64,000 nt of DNA from Stomorhina lunata. Lineage: Eukaryota; Arthropoda; Insecta; Diptera; Rhiniidae. Each line of letters starts with the position of its first letter. Position 1 is the first letter of the stretch. The stretch lies in the NCBI GenBank assembly GCA_933228675.1, contig OW121742.1, positions 16,074,489 to 16,138,488 of the forward strand, given 5' to 3'. A program made the position numbers and the translations under genes. Below, piece after piece: positions 11,713 through 23,082 of the stretch. The notes under the pieces are model-generated. The model ran no database searches and was not told the origin of the DNA. It saw nothing but the letters and a program-made list of their open reading frames with translations.

Positions 11713-13059
11713 ACTGTAAAACTTTTTAACAAAGATTTTTGTATAGAACATTTTTAAATTTTTTAAAAAAATTATGGATAAGCATTTTTCTGAAGTTTTT
11801 TTTTTTTAATTTCCTAAAATATCAGGCATGTTACAAATTCTGTTCGGAATTAAAACCATTTTGTAGTTAAATTCGGATCGAAATAGTTTTAGGTTCTATA
11901 GATTACAAAAAAAATTTTCACTTGGAATCAGTTGCTCTATCATTTTTCAACAAATAAAGCTGATTGGCTGAAGAAATTGTTCAAATACTTTATAAACTAA
12001 GAAAAACATACAAATTCAAATCTACTTTGAAAATAGAAAGTGGTTTTATTCCGAAAAAAAGTTTTTTTTTACTTTAGCAAAACACGGAATTTTTTCCATT
12101 TCCGAACGGAATTGAGTTCTGTGATATGCCTGTATATAAAAATTTTTAAATTTTATTTAGATTATCTTAAAAGTATACCATACAAATGTTTCAGAAATAT
12201 CTTACATTTCAATCAAAATCAAATGCGGCGATTTGGCCTCAGATTTACTTCCGGAAATAACATATCTTCCGAAACTTTAACTGTAATAAATCCTTCCCAA
12301 GTATAAGAGAACCATCATTTTTGTTTTAATATCCATATTTGAATTCATTGCTATAGGGTATCAAAAAATCGAGCTTGATCAACCCTAAAACTTTTTTGCT
12401 TGTTTTAATTTGGATTTGTTGCTGCTACTATTTTTTGTTTGACTTTAATAAATACTTATGTATTTTTTTAAACTATTATTGCTCTCTTGACTTTCATTGT
12501 TAGTTGTATTCGGTTTCAGTTTTCAAGTTTTTTTTTTTTTTTTTTGGAAAATTACAAAATTTAACAATAAACTATAACTTGATAGTAATAGTTATAGCAA
12601 AACAGCGAAATAATTAAACAAATCTATCCCACCTAAATAAAACTCATTAGTTATTTAATATGTAATAGCTCTCCCATCACAGCTTGATTAGTAGTATAAC
12701 CCTCGCACAGTGGGTCAAATATTTTGTTTTTAAATTTCGAATTAATAATTCCGCCTTTTAACACAATTTTCTATAAACACATAACACATACTTTAATGAA
12801 CATCATATTAATAGAAGTGATTTTCATTTAATCCTTTCTGAAAACTGATTAAAGCAATTTGAGTTTTGAGGGACCATTCGATTATAAACTGAAGATATGG
12901 GAACTATTATGTTTAACTTATTATTGGCCGGCTTGTCGCTATAGACATGAGCTTTAACATAGCCGAGCAGAAATGCACAATTGACCGGTGTGGTTCGAAA
13001 AAAAAAAACATTTTTGGCACCTCTGCTTTATTTGATCAAACATTTAACAGGATTTTGTT
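11713..13059. other. Intergenic region with dispersed repeat fragments
   Basis: No gene is seen. About 11835-11905 matches 178-250 near the left edge, and about 12155-12245 is an inverted copy of the repeat at 1930-2030. An 88-codon open frame at 12040-12306 overlaps that repeat and is not supported as a gene. Poly-T and A-rich tracts fill the rest. Confidence 0.4.
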
Positions 13060-13384
13060 TGGTTTAGTAGAATTGTCGTAAACTGTGGATTTTATCATGC
13101 TATGATCTTTAGCAAAGTTGTAGCGCATAAGTCGACGGAGGTTCTAAGTGGGTACGATTAATTTCAGATAGATGGCGCCACTGAAAATTATTCAAAGTTA
13201 ATCTAATCGTAAAGTATGCTTTTGATTATGTAATGATCTTAAGTAAAGTTTTTGTGCATGAGCCGAAGAAGATTGGAGCGACTAATTTTTGTCAGATGGC
13301 GCCACTGAAAATGAATCAAAATGAATTAAATCATAAACTATGCATATGATCATGTGTTGATCGACAAAATAAACCTTCATAATA
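13060..13384. mobile_element. Helitron fragment, copy 3, interrupted by mariner A
   Basis: Two units of the roughly 140-bp internal repeat of the Helitrons at 28.6 and 41.9 kb are present (TCGTAAACTGTGG, ATGATCTTTAGCAAAGTTGT, GATGGCGCCACTGAAAAT). The last match is GATCGACAAAATAAA, right before mariner A. A later piece of the same element (ATGTCTTTCCTTCAAATTTA) appears at about 17189, so the copy was probably split by insertions. Confidence 0.6.
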
Positions 13385-14573
13385 ATGGGTGTTTTTTTTA
13401 GAGGTATAGAACTTCGAATTGAAAAACCATCAATTTGGCTTTATTGGAAGGATAATTTTATGCCATTAATGTTTAAATATGATTTCGGGCATGTGGCCGC
13501 CGCGGCTGGCTCGAATAAAGCCAATTCTACAGGTCCAATTTTCAACTACTTTTTCGAGCATATGTGGCCGTATGTTGGCAATAACGCCACGAATGTTGGC
13601 TTCCAAGTCCCCTAACGTTTCTGGTTTGTTGGCGTAGACGAGCGACTTCACATATCCCCAAAGAAAATAATCCAGTGGTGTCAAATCGCACGATCTTGGT
13701 GGCCAATTGACAGGTCCATTCCGCGAAATTATGCGCTCATCGAATGTTTCCTTCAATAAATCAATTGTGACGTGCGCTGTGTGGCATGTAGCGCCGTCTT
13801 GTTGGAACCACAACTCATCCACATTCATGCCATCCAATTGGGGAACAAAATAGTCGGTTATCATGGCTCTATACCGGTCTCCATATATGGTAACTGACTC
13901 TCCAGCATTATTTCGGAAGAAGTATGGCCCAATGACTCCACCAGCCCATAGAGCACACCAAACAGTCAGTTTTTGTGGATGTAATGGCGTCTCAAGGGTC
14001 TCATGTGGATTCTCTTCACTCCAAATGCGGCAATTCTGCTTGTTGACGTATTATTACTGAACAAAATTTTGCGATGAAAATCAGCATTCAATCTCATTTT
14101 CGGCCCATACACCAAAATCACGACGCATTGCATGGTCTCGCGGCTTTAATTCTTGCACAAGCTGGATCTTGTAAGGTCGCAAGCCAAGATCTTTGCGCAA
14201 AATCTTCCATAAAGTTGATGGACAAAGCTCCAATTGCTGTGCATGGTGGCGAATCGATTCATTCGGATGCGGATGCGTATTATCACATAGAGTAAACGTA
14301 GTGCGAAAACGATCCATGGTTAACCGAATTAATTGCTCTGATGGACGATTATGTCGACCATAAAATGGACGGAGCTTGCGGTAAACTTCGCGAACTGAAC
14401 CATTATTTTCGAAATAAATTTGCACGATTTGCAAGCGTTGTTCTTTTGTCAACCTGTTCATGATGAAATGGCAAACCAAACTAAATATTAATCACTTGAC
14501 AGCTGACAAAATGGCCGCCAGTTAAAAAAGTGATGCCAACTTAAAGTTATATACCTCAATAAAAAACACCCGA
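13385..14573 (-). mobile_element. DD41D (rosa-type) mariner, copy A, internally deleted
   Basis: A complete insertion with TA target duplications (13383-13384 and 14574-14575). The terminal inverted repeats read ATGGGTGTTTTTTTTAGAGG and, on the other end, TCGGGTGTTTTTTATTGAGG; both continue TATAGAAC. It is 1189 bp against 1304 bp for copy B. It is inserted next to Helitron repeat units and points toward copy B. Confidence 0.9.
13466..14461 (-). pseudogene. Broken DD41D mariner transposase (copy A)
   Basis: The intact relative would be a cut-and-paste transposase with an N-terminal helix-turn-helix DNA-binding part and a DDD catalytic part. Compared with copy B, this copy lacks about 66 bases after the codons for TFTLCDNTHP, has a 5-base deletion after AENEI that shifts the frame, and has lost the segment encoding the first catalytic motif (FSDEAHF). 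The C-terminal half remains open, with WFQQDGATCH and PPRSCDLTPLDYFLWG. It cannot make active enzyme, but its termini could still be mobilised in trans. Confidence 0.9.
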
Positions 14574-14575
14574 TA

Positions 14576-14730
14576 TGTTAGAAAAAAATTACACATGTGA
14601 TGTTCGGGTCATATTTTGACCCCACATTTTTTTAGTTGAGAAAATTCTAATTTTGTACATTTCAAAAATATTTTTAAGGCTTGTGATCAATGCAATATGT
14701 AGTAGTTAGAGTAATTGTGTGTCGGTGTAA
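14576..14730. other. Spacer between mariner A and the hAT-like element
   Basis: Non-coding. It contains the small palindrome GGGTCATATTTTGACCCCA near 14605; a related GGGTCATAAAATGACCCC is at about 16943, on the other side of the hAT-like insertion, so both may belong to one older repeat. Confidence 0.35.
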
Positions 14731-14738
14731 TGAAGAAA

Positions 14739-16542
14739 CAGGGCTACCAGATACTTTTTGGTCACTATCCCCAAATTTTAAAATTTTTAGACCCAAAAAT
14801 CCCCAATTCGTAAAAAATCGTATTTGCTTACATTTTTTATTCAATTAAATGAAGACGATATTATTAAAATAAAAATAGTTTTGTATGCTTGTAATCATTA
14901 CAAATTTAAATAATAAAATATTAGAAATCTAGTATTTCGTAAACTTCATAATCACGAAAGAAAAACAGACCAAGAGAATCTGATGTGTGTGAACAGCACT
15001 AACTTTTTATACCCTTCACCACCATAGGTGGAAAGGGTATTATAAGTTTGTGCTGATGTTTGTAACGCATAGAAATATTTGTCTTAGACCCACCTTTTAG
15101 TATTCCAATAGGCTTAGAATCACTTTCTGAGTCGATTTAGCGATGTCCGTCCGTCCGTCCGTCCGTCTGGCTGGCTGGCTGGACCCCCATGTAAACCTTG
15201 TAATCAAACTACAGGTTGCAATTCTAAAGATAATTTGATGAAATTTGGCACAGATCATTTTTTTCATAATGGGACCATGGCTATTGAAATTGGTCAAAAT
15301 CGGTCCATTGTTTATGATACCTCCCATAGGTCCCACTTCCCGGAATTGCTATATTGGCCACAAATATCAATATTTTTTCATGAAATTTAAAACAAATACT
15401 GCTTATGTCAACTTAAATCACTGTACCAAATTTTGTTGAAATCGGTCCACATTTGACCATAGCTCCCATACAAATTCTTCTTTAAAAACGCACTAAATGA
15501 GACAAAAAATCACTAAAACGCTCGTAAATCTAAAGATAATGGCAATTTTGAATCTATTTTTTGCATACATAATTTTTGTAACAACTGTAATCAATCTGCC
15601 AAATTTCGAGATAATCGGTCCACATTTGACCCTAGCTCTCATATAAGTCCAAATGCCGGAAACAGGTTGAATATATAAGTTTTGAGAAAATGTTTGTATG
15701 ATGGCAAAATTTAGCAAATATTTGTCTTTACACAGGAAAAATAACACCTTTGACCTTAGTGGTGAAGGGTATCGTATGGTCGGCTTGACCGACTATAGCG
15801 CTTTCTTACTTGTTTGAATTGAATTTCTTAACATTTCAGTTGTCGGTTGAAATTCTTGACAACAAATTTTGTTATTATTATGTTTTGTTGTTTTTGTTAA
15901 ACTCATAACTGAAAATTCTCGCTTTACACAAGCTTTCCTGTAGGAACTGCTAACATATTCAAAACTGCTTGACCAAGTTCTTTATAGTGATGTGTACATA
16001 TGTGGCAATATCTTGAAATTTATAAACTTTTGGCCAAAATTCAATTAAGATTGACGCATTTTTTCGAATATGGTATTCCAATTTGTAAAAGAATGTTTAT
16101 TCCATTGAGTTTCGTAGACATCAATTGGGATTATTCTCGTTAACTGAATTTTGGTTGAGATATTGGATTTTTACATTTTTGCATGTATTTGTTTCTTGAA
16201 AATATTTAAATTATCTTGTAAACGTAATGCCATTTCATTTAATATTTTTTTTTTTTTTTAATTGAAACAATTAATTTTTAAATATACCTTGACTTAACAG
16301 TTTACATTTTTGTAGTTCTCTTTCGAATTCTGACCCATAATCGGATGTAATTTTTATATCAAGAAACGAATCATTCTTTATTACAAAATATTTTCCTTTA
16401 TTAAAAAAGTATGAAGTTTTAAATTCACAAAAATCCCCAACAAATTTGAATGAATCCCCAAGCCCCAAACCAAATTGTTTCGCCTTTTTGAAGATTGAAT
16501 ATCCCCAACTTTGGGGCCAAAACCCCATATCTGGCAGCCCTG
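14739..16542. mobile_element. hAT-like non-autonomous transposon with 8-bp target duplication
   Basis: The left end CAGGGCTACCAGATA (14739-14753) and the reverse complement of the right end CAGGGCTGCCAGATA agree at 14 of 15 positions. The flanking 8-mers TGAAGAAA (14731-14738) and TGGAGAAA (16543-16550) agree at 7 of 8. CAGGG termini and 8-bp duplications are hAT hallmarks. Several ATCCCCAA motifs lie near both ends. No transposase domain is seen; the open frames near 16271-16710 lack BED or hATC features. A DINE-1-like element is nested inside at 15008-15815. Confidence 0.75.
15008..15815 (+). mobile_element. DINE-1/INE-1-like Helentron-related element (D1)
   Basis: Starts TATACCCTTCACCACCATAG and ends GACTATAGCGCTTTCTTACT followed by TGTTT. 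It contains GAGTCGATTTAGCGATGTCC followed by a CCGT microsatellite run. As remembered, fly INE-1 has the same start, the GAGTCGAT..ATGTCCGT block and a CGACTATAGCG..CTTGTTT end. It is non-autonomous and has no gene. It lies inside the hAT-like element, so it is younger than it. Confidence 0.8.
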
Positions 16543-16550
16543 TGGAGAAA

Positions 16551-17285
16551 CAGGTTTTTTGCAAGTTATGTACTGAATATAGGTTGTACCTTTTCCACAC
16601 ATTTCAATTGGAACAAGGGGTACTTCTCTGCGACAATGAGCTGCATCAGATTTCATTTTTAGACTCATTGAAAGGGACGTTTTAACTCCGACTCCGAACG
16701 GCAAATGCATTAGTTAGATAAGTTTACATAGCCAAATACTCAATAACCAGTGGCTAGCTGAGTTATAAGGTAAACCGCTTTTTTTGAAAATTTTTAGTTT
16801 TTTTTCAAGTGGGTCTGGCCAGGGATCGAACTTGTGACCTCTGATATGCTATATCATGGCGGTTTACAAAAAACAAATGCAAAAAACATATAATAAGACA
16901 TATTAAATTATATATCTATTATTTATATTACAAAAATGATGGAGGGTCATAAAATGACCCCAACATGATATGTGTATACACTTGCAATAAAAAATTGTCG
17001 AAGCCTAAAATGGTGATAAAACTAATTGAATTCAATATATGTCAACAATTGGTGCACTGAGTAGTAAGAACTTTCAAATATATTCCACCAGTTAGAAATA
17101 CGGTAATGTTAAATACGATTTGGGTCATCAAAAGATCCTAGCTATGAGGGTTAATAAAGAGATTTAAAATTGGATATTTGTGTAATGTCTTTCCTTCAAA
17201 TTTATTCTAGTTGGCGGCGCAGCAACCTGGCGTGGGTTGTAGACCTTATTGAGTCCATGACAAATTGTGGAAAAAAATTTCAGAA
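16551..17285. other. Intergenic spacer between the hAT-like element and mariner B
   Basis: No gene. It holds a rearranged tRNA-like segment (16747-16868), a GGGTCAT..ATGACCCC palindrome near 16943 and a Helitron remnant near 17189-17215 (ATGTCTTTCCTTCAAATTTA). Confidence 0.4.
16747..16868. repeat. tRNA-like/SINE head broken by a local inversion
   Basis: An A-box-like stretch (TGGCTAGCTGAGTTATAAGG) is on the plus strand. The matching B-box part is inverted: on the minus strand it reads CACAAGTTCGATCCCTGG. GTAAACCGC near 16768 and GCGGTTTAC near 16859 are the inverted-repeat joint. Rejoined by eye, the order is that of a tRNA-derived promoter, so this looks like a SINE head with an inverted distal half. 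Confidence 0.4.
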
Positions 17286-17288
17286 ATA

Positions 17289-18592
17289 TCGGGTGTTTTT
17301 TATTGAGGTATAGAACTTTAAGTTGGCATCACTTTTTTAACTGGCGGCCATTTTGTCAGCTGTCAAGTGATTAATATTTAGTTTGGTTTGCCATTTCATC
17401 ATGAACAGGTTGACAAAAGAACAACGCTGGCAAATCGTGCAAATTTATTTCGAAAATAATGGTTCAGTTCGCGAAGTTTACCGCAAGCTCCGTCCATTTT
17501 ATGATCGACATAATCGTCTATCAGAGCAATTAATTCCGTTAACCATGGATCGTTTTCGCACTACGTTTACTCTATGTGATAATACGCATCCGCAGCGACG
17601 TCGAACAGTGCGCACCGAAGAAACAATTGCCGCTGTAGAGCAAAGTGTTGAAGAGGACCCGAATGAATCGATTCGCCACCGTGCACAGCAATTGGAGCTT
17701 TGTCCATCAACTTTATGGAAGATTTTGCGCAAAGATCTTGGCTTGCGACCTTACAAGATCCAGCTTGTGCAAGAATTAAAGCCGCGAGACCATGCAATGC
17801 GTCGTGATTTTGGTGTATGGGCCGAAAATGAGATTGATCTCGATGCTGATTTTCATCGCAAAATTTTGTTCAGTGATGAGGCTCATTTTTGGTTGAATGG
17901 CTACGTCAACAAGCAAAATTGAAGCATTTGGAGTGAAGAGAATCCACATGAGACCCTTGAGACGCTATTACATCCACAAAAACTGACTGTTTGGTGTGCT
18001 CTATGGGCTGGTGGAGTCATTGGGCCATACTTCTTCCGAAATAATGCTGGAGAGTCAGTTACTGTAAATGGAGACCGGTATAGAGCCATGATAACCGACT
18101 ATTTTGTTCCCCAATTGGATGGCATGAATGTGGATGAGTTGTGGTTCCAACAAGACGGCGCTACATGCCACACAGCGCACGTCACAATTGATTTATTGAA
18201 GGAAACATTCGATGAGCGCATAATTTCGCGGAATGGACCTGTCAATTGGCCACCAAGATCGTGCGATTTGACACCACTGGATTATTTTCTTTGGGGATAT
18301 GTGAAGTCGCTCGTCTACGCCAATAAACAAGAAACGTTAGGGGACTTGGAAGCCAACATTCGTGGCGTTATTGCCAACATACGGCACCATATGCTCGAAA
18401 AAGTAGTTGAAAATTGGACCTGTAGAATTGGCTTTATTCGAGCCAGCCGCGGCGGCCACATGCCCGAAATCATATTTAAACATTAATGGCATAAAATTAT
18501 CCTTCCAATAAAGCCAAATTGATGGACATTAAAACGATTTTCTTGTGTTTTATTTCAATTCGAAGTTCTATACCTCTAAAAAAAACACCCAT
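17289..18592 (+). mobile_element. DD41D (rosa-type) mariner, copy B, near full length
   Basis: 1304 bp with TA target duplications (17287-17288 and 18593-18594). Its termini are the same as in copy A: TCGGGTGTTTTTTATTGAGG at the 5' end and, inverted, ATGGGTGTTTTTTTTAGAGG at the 3' end. It lies about 2.7 kb from copy A in inverted orientation. Confidence 0.92.
17383..18486 (+). pseudogene. DD41D mariner transposase, one nonsense codon (copy B)
   Basis: The likely start is the Met at 17401 (MNRLTKEQRW), giving 361 codons; an upstream in-frame Met at 17383 is also possible. An N-terminal helix-turn-helix region (about residues 8-115) is followed by the catalytic core: Asp159 in FSDEAHF, Asp252 in WFQQDGA and Asp294 in LTPLDYFLWG. 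The last two are separated by 41 residues, which defines the DD41D group. The only break seen is TGA at 17920-17922, after KQN, where copy A still has TGC; the frame then continues to the C-terminus. The neighbouring base has also changed. The copy is therefore dead but very recent. Confidence 0.92.
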
Positions 18593-18864
18593 TACGTTCA
18601 AATACTAAAGTACTAGAGGCCCTATGCTCCACTGGGAATCAAGAATAACAGAAAAAAAAGACTAAAGTACAACGACCTACCCGAAAACTTTTTTGCGAAT
18701 ATCTCAAAATTTTGCACGTGTTTCGAAATCTTTGAAAATGATTTTTGTATGTTCTAACCTAGGCCTCTAACCCGCACTAGGTCGCTTTCAAAGTTTTGAC
18801 AAAAGTTGCTCTGGGCCAATTTTTACTAAATTACATGGTGTCACACATGTAATTTAATAAAAAT
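18593..18864. other. Spacer with a strong hairpin
   Basis: Non-coding. At 18810-18873 there is a near-perfect inverted repeat with 28-base arms (TCTGGGCCAATTTTTA on the outside, ATTACATG at the tip), 27 of 28 positions paired, and an 8-base loop. Nothing else is recognised. Confidence 0.6.
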
Positions 18865-20000
18865 TGGCCCAGACTTCCCGAAATTGATATTTTGGCCACA
18901 AATATTAATGTGTTTTCATTAAATTAAAGCCTAGCACTGAATATGTAAACGGAAATTACTGTACCAAATTTGTACCAAAAATCGGTCCATATTTGACCAT
19001 AGCTCCCATACAAACTCTTTAGTCAAAACACACTAAATGACGCAAAAAATCTGTCAAATTCATGTAAATCCGAAGATAATAATTATACCCTTCACCACAA
19101 TAGGTGGAAAGGGTATTATAAGTTTGTACTGATGTATGTAACGCATGGAAATATTGGTCTTAGACCCACCTTTTAGTATACCAATAGGCTTAGAATCACT
19201 TTCTGAGTCGATTTAGCAATGTCCCTCCGTCCGTCCGTCTGGCTGGACCCCCCATGTAAACCTTGTAATCAAACTACAGGTCGCAATTCTAAAGATAATT
19301 TGATGAAATTTGGAACAGATAATTTTTTTGATAATGGGACCATGGCTATTGAAATTCGTCAAAATCGGTCCATTATTTATGGTACCTCCCATAGGTCCCA
19401 CTTCCCGGAATTAATATATTGGCCACAAATATCAATATTTTTTCATGAAATTTAAAGCAAATACTGCCTATGTCAACTAAAATCACTATACCAAATTTTC
19501 TTTAAAAACGCACTAAATGAGACAATAATCACTAAAAAGCTAGTAAATCTGAAGATAATGGGAATTTTAAGTTTATTTTTTACTTTTATTTTTTATTTTT
19601 GTAACAACTGTAATCAATTTGCCAAATTTCGAGATAATCGGTCCACATTTGACCCTAGCTCTCATATAAGTCCAAATGTCGGAAGCAGCTTAAATATAAA
19701 AGTTTTAAGAAAATGTTTGTATGATGGCAAAATTTAGCAAATATTTGTCTTTATACAGAAAAGATAACACTTTTGACCTTAGTGGTGAAGGGTATCGTAT
19801 GGTCGGGCTTGACCGACTATAGCACTTTCTTACTTGTTTTTTTTAATTTTAAGACAATCAGTATACATTTGACACCAATTGCCATTTAAGTCAAAATGAT
19901 GAAAATAGCTTAAATATATAAGTTTTGAGAAAATCTTTTGTCCTCAGTGTTGAAGGGTATCATATGATCGGGCTTGACCATATGATACCTTACTTGTTCT
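18865..20000 (+). mobile_element. DINE-1-like element (D3), host of a nested copy
   Basis: Body sequence (CCCGAAATTGATATTTTGGC, AATCGGTCCATATTTGACCA, ACACACTAAATGACGC) runs from 18865 to 19082. The matching 3' part (TTGAAGGGTATCATATGATC, GGGCTTGACC, CTTACTTG) follows at 19841-20000. The interval between is a second, younger copy (D2). The 5' start of D3 is missing. Confidence 0.65.
19083..19840 (+). mobile_element. DINE-1-like element (D2), nested in D3
   Basis: Complete ends: TTATACCCTTCACCACAATA at the start and GACTATAGCACTTTCTTACT then TGTTTT at the end, with the GAGTCGATTTAGCAATGTCC block inside. It is closely related to D1 but lacks a short internal piece around 19495. Confidence 0.8.
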
Positions 20001-23000
20001 TAATAGTAATGATTTTCTTTAAAAGTTGAGCTGCTAAAAAAACATTGTTAGCAGAAAAATAAATCAATGTTAATATCGCCATTTATTTATTTCATATTTC
20101 CTTCCAAACACCCCACTGTGCTTCCAACTCTATCTCTCCAAATCTCTCTATATTAAACAAAAAAAAAACCTTTCATATCCATTCAAGCCGAGAAATATAC
20201 ACATTTAAACAATATTTCTATACATTCAAAATATTTTTAGTTAAGCCATAAGTAATACTCAGACTCACCGAAACTATTGAAAAATTAGCTAAAGCTGAGA
20301 GTTTAATGCATAAATAAGTATGATTGTGACAGTGCAAGCAAGAAGTACTTGGACGTATGTTACAAACATATTAAGTCATTTATAAATTAATCAAGAGAAT
20401 TATTAATTAAAAACATAATAAAACTTTTTTGATTAAAACTCTCTTTTTTAAGCTCTCTTTTTGTAATTCCCACTAAAAAAAAAACTGAATTCAATACCAT
20501 CATCATGGATTTTTAAAAACAATTTTTTTTAATTTCAATTTAAACGATTTTTTATGTAGAGAAGTGCAAGTTGTTAAAAAAAAATAACAAAATCTATTGT
20601 TTAATAAATAACTAAAAAAAAATATTGTTAAAACATCGATCGGTCGATTGCGTCGTTTTGCGTTTTATTACTTGAATCAATAAAAAAAATCAACAACAAA
20701 AATATTTGAAATTTGAAAAAAGCGGTAGTAAATATCAACAAAATTTGTTGCTTTCTGTCTGTCTGGCTTATGATTTTATTTTAGCCAATTTTTTTCTTTT
20801 CAATAAAAAAAAAATTTTTGAAAAAAATGTGTATAAAGCATAAAAAATATTTGAAATAAATGTAATTAACGATCTGGTTGATCGCATTTAAAAGTGTTTG
20901 TTTACTTTGTGTTTCAAGACGATCTGTCCGTCCCTAAGTCCGTCTGACATTTGATCGTGTTTATTGTTTTAAGTATTTGGATTTAAACTTTTAACAAGTG
21001 ACTGTCAAGTTTATTTTGTAAATTCTGTGGTTTTTCTTAACAATTGGCTTTAATCAGTTATGAAACGAAAAATCTGTAAAATAATATTTAAATTCAGCTG
21101 ATCTTAAGATTCATAAGGTAAGAGATTTTTTTTGTTTGCATTGATTAAGAAATAAATATAAAAAGAATTTTTTTATTTATAAATTCTATGAATCTTGTGG
21201 TTTTTTACAGTGACTTACAAATTTATAAAGTAAAAATAAAGAAAAAAAATTTGGGTCATTTTAGCCCGCATGTATGTTAAGGGTTAAAAAAAAAAAACAT
21301 TTTTAATAAAACAACATAAACATTCTTCAGAAAAAAGGTTTTTATTAGTTTTGATCGAAATTTGCCACTAAATTCATAACATTTCGTATTTTTGCCACTA
21401 AAAACCCAAATTTTGACCTTTGACCCCAATGAAAAAAGGGTTAGGCTCAGCCAATATCAAAGAAAGTTCTAGCGGACATTCGTCAATGACTGGGCAATAA
21501 AATTTAGTCTTAGCTTTATCAAAAGAAAACTTAAATAAAATTTCCTATTTACTACTTAAATAATGTCCAAAAATTTACTTTTTCGCGAAATTTTACGATT
21601 TCAAGTTGTAGGTACGGCGAAACCATATGAGCTATTAAACTGAACTTTTTTGAATTTTATCACCACATCTGTTTATTTTAACATGTCGATCAGAAATTTT
21701 GAAATTTTGAATATTTTTTTAACAAAATTTTCTAAAAATTAAAAAGTGAGTTTTGAAACGGTCCTTAAAAAAAGTACCATTTTCAGTATAAAAAAATACT
21801 ATGTAAATTGAAATATATTTTAATAAATTCTAATACTTATAAGTCTTTAGATGATAAGAAATCCCTTACTTTGTAATTTCTGTACTCTAAAGTTAATTTT
21901 TTTGCTGCATATCCTTAGGCGTGTTGAAAAGGACACGAATTTTTTGGGGAAAATTGCAATAACTTTAAAAGTACAGCATGGATTTTTAGTTTTTATAATT
22001 CTAATGAAAGCTGATTTAGTTGTCTTCTACATTCAATTGTTAGTTTTGCCAAAAACATATCTTTATTGATTGAAATTTAACAAAAACAGAAAAAACTCCC
22101 ATTTTCCTCATACAAATGGGTCATAGAAACAAATGTCCTGTGCACCTCAGGACATTGAAATAGGAAAACAAATTCTTTTTCCGAGCACCTACGGATGTAG
22201 AGCATCGATTTGTGCTGATTTTTGTAACTTTGTGACCTAGTCTGACACCCAGAATCAACATCTAAGTCGATTTAACAAAGTGTGTCCGTCTGTTTATTAA
22301 AAAACCAGTCGCAATTTGTATGATAACACGGGTCAACAGTTGAACTATTTTTTTTAAAGTGTTAATTACAAAAACATACGAAATTTTCAAGTTTCTGTCG
22401 ATTTGTCAGTCAAACAGTTTTTGTATAAAAACTATATTTAAAACAAAGGGACACGAACTTTTTGACCTGACCTCGTATATGAAAGTGTTAATTTCAGCAA
22501 AAGCTTTTAAATTTCAATTTGAGAGTGTATGTTACTAATCGGACTTCTTCAAGATAATCTTTAAAAATAGAATTTTGTAAATTTATTTGCTTAATTAGCA
22601 CCATTAAGATAAAGTATTTATTGTTATTAATATTTTTGAATATTGATTGATGATCAAGAAAGATGTTCATTACTTTCTAAAATAAATATTTAAAGCTTAA
22701 ATTTGTGTGCAAGGATTTTTTTTTAGTTATGGGATATGAAACATTTTATTAAAAAGTTTTACATAATCGTATTGCACTAGGATCCCAAATAAAGAATATT
22801 AAACACATAACATTTTGAAGTGATATCAAAGACTTCCATAAATTGATTTGCCGTTTGGTCGTTTTGAAAAGTCCCATAAAAATAAGTAATGGAGACAATA
22901 TCAATCTAATGAATGAAAGCTTAGGCACACACACGTGCTCATGAAATGTCTGTTTGTTTGTGCGTTTAATTGTTTTTCATTATTTTTATCCACTTTATTT

Positions 23001-23081
23001 TAACCCTTGAAAGCAAAAAATGTATGGAGTGCAATAGTTTTAAAGAACAAAATATTCAGTCTCATCTCCAAAATTCGATTT
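20001..23081. other. Non-coding intergenic region
   Basis: No protein gene is recognised. It is AT-rich with long A and T runs. Bases 20640-20690 (CGATCGGTCGATTGCGTCG) and 20900-21120 are less simple and could be promoter or untranslated sequence; GATTCATAAGGTAAGAG near 21110-21126 has a good 5' splice-site shape. About 22190-22480 looks like a degenerate DINE-like fragment (AAGTCGATTTAACAAAGTGT then GTCCGTCTG). The open frames here are short and lack family features. Confidence 0.35.
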
Positions 23082-23082
23082 C

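Noticed and set aside
13863..14295. Plus-strand open frames over mariner A, and minus-strand frames over mariner B (17499-18089)
   Set aside because: They are antisense shadows of the transposase sequence.
15097..15747. Open frames inside DINE-like elements (also 19213-19455)
   Set aside because: Non-coding elements; the same frames are broken in other copies.
16271..16710. Overlapping open frames of 109 codons near the right end of the hAT-like element
   Set aside because: No transposase motifs; low-complexity sequence and frames that overlap on both strands.
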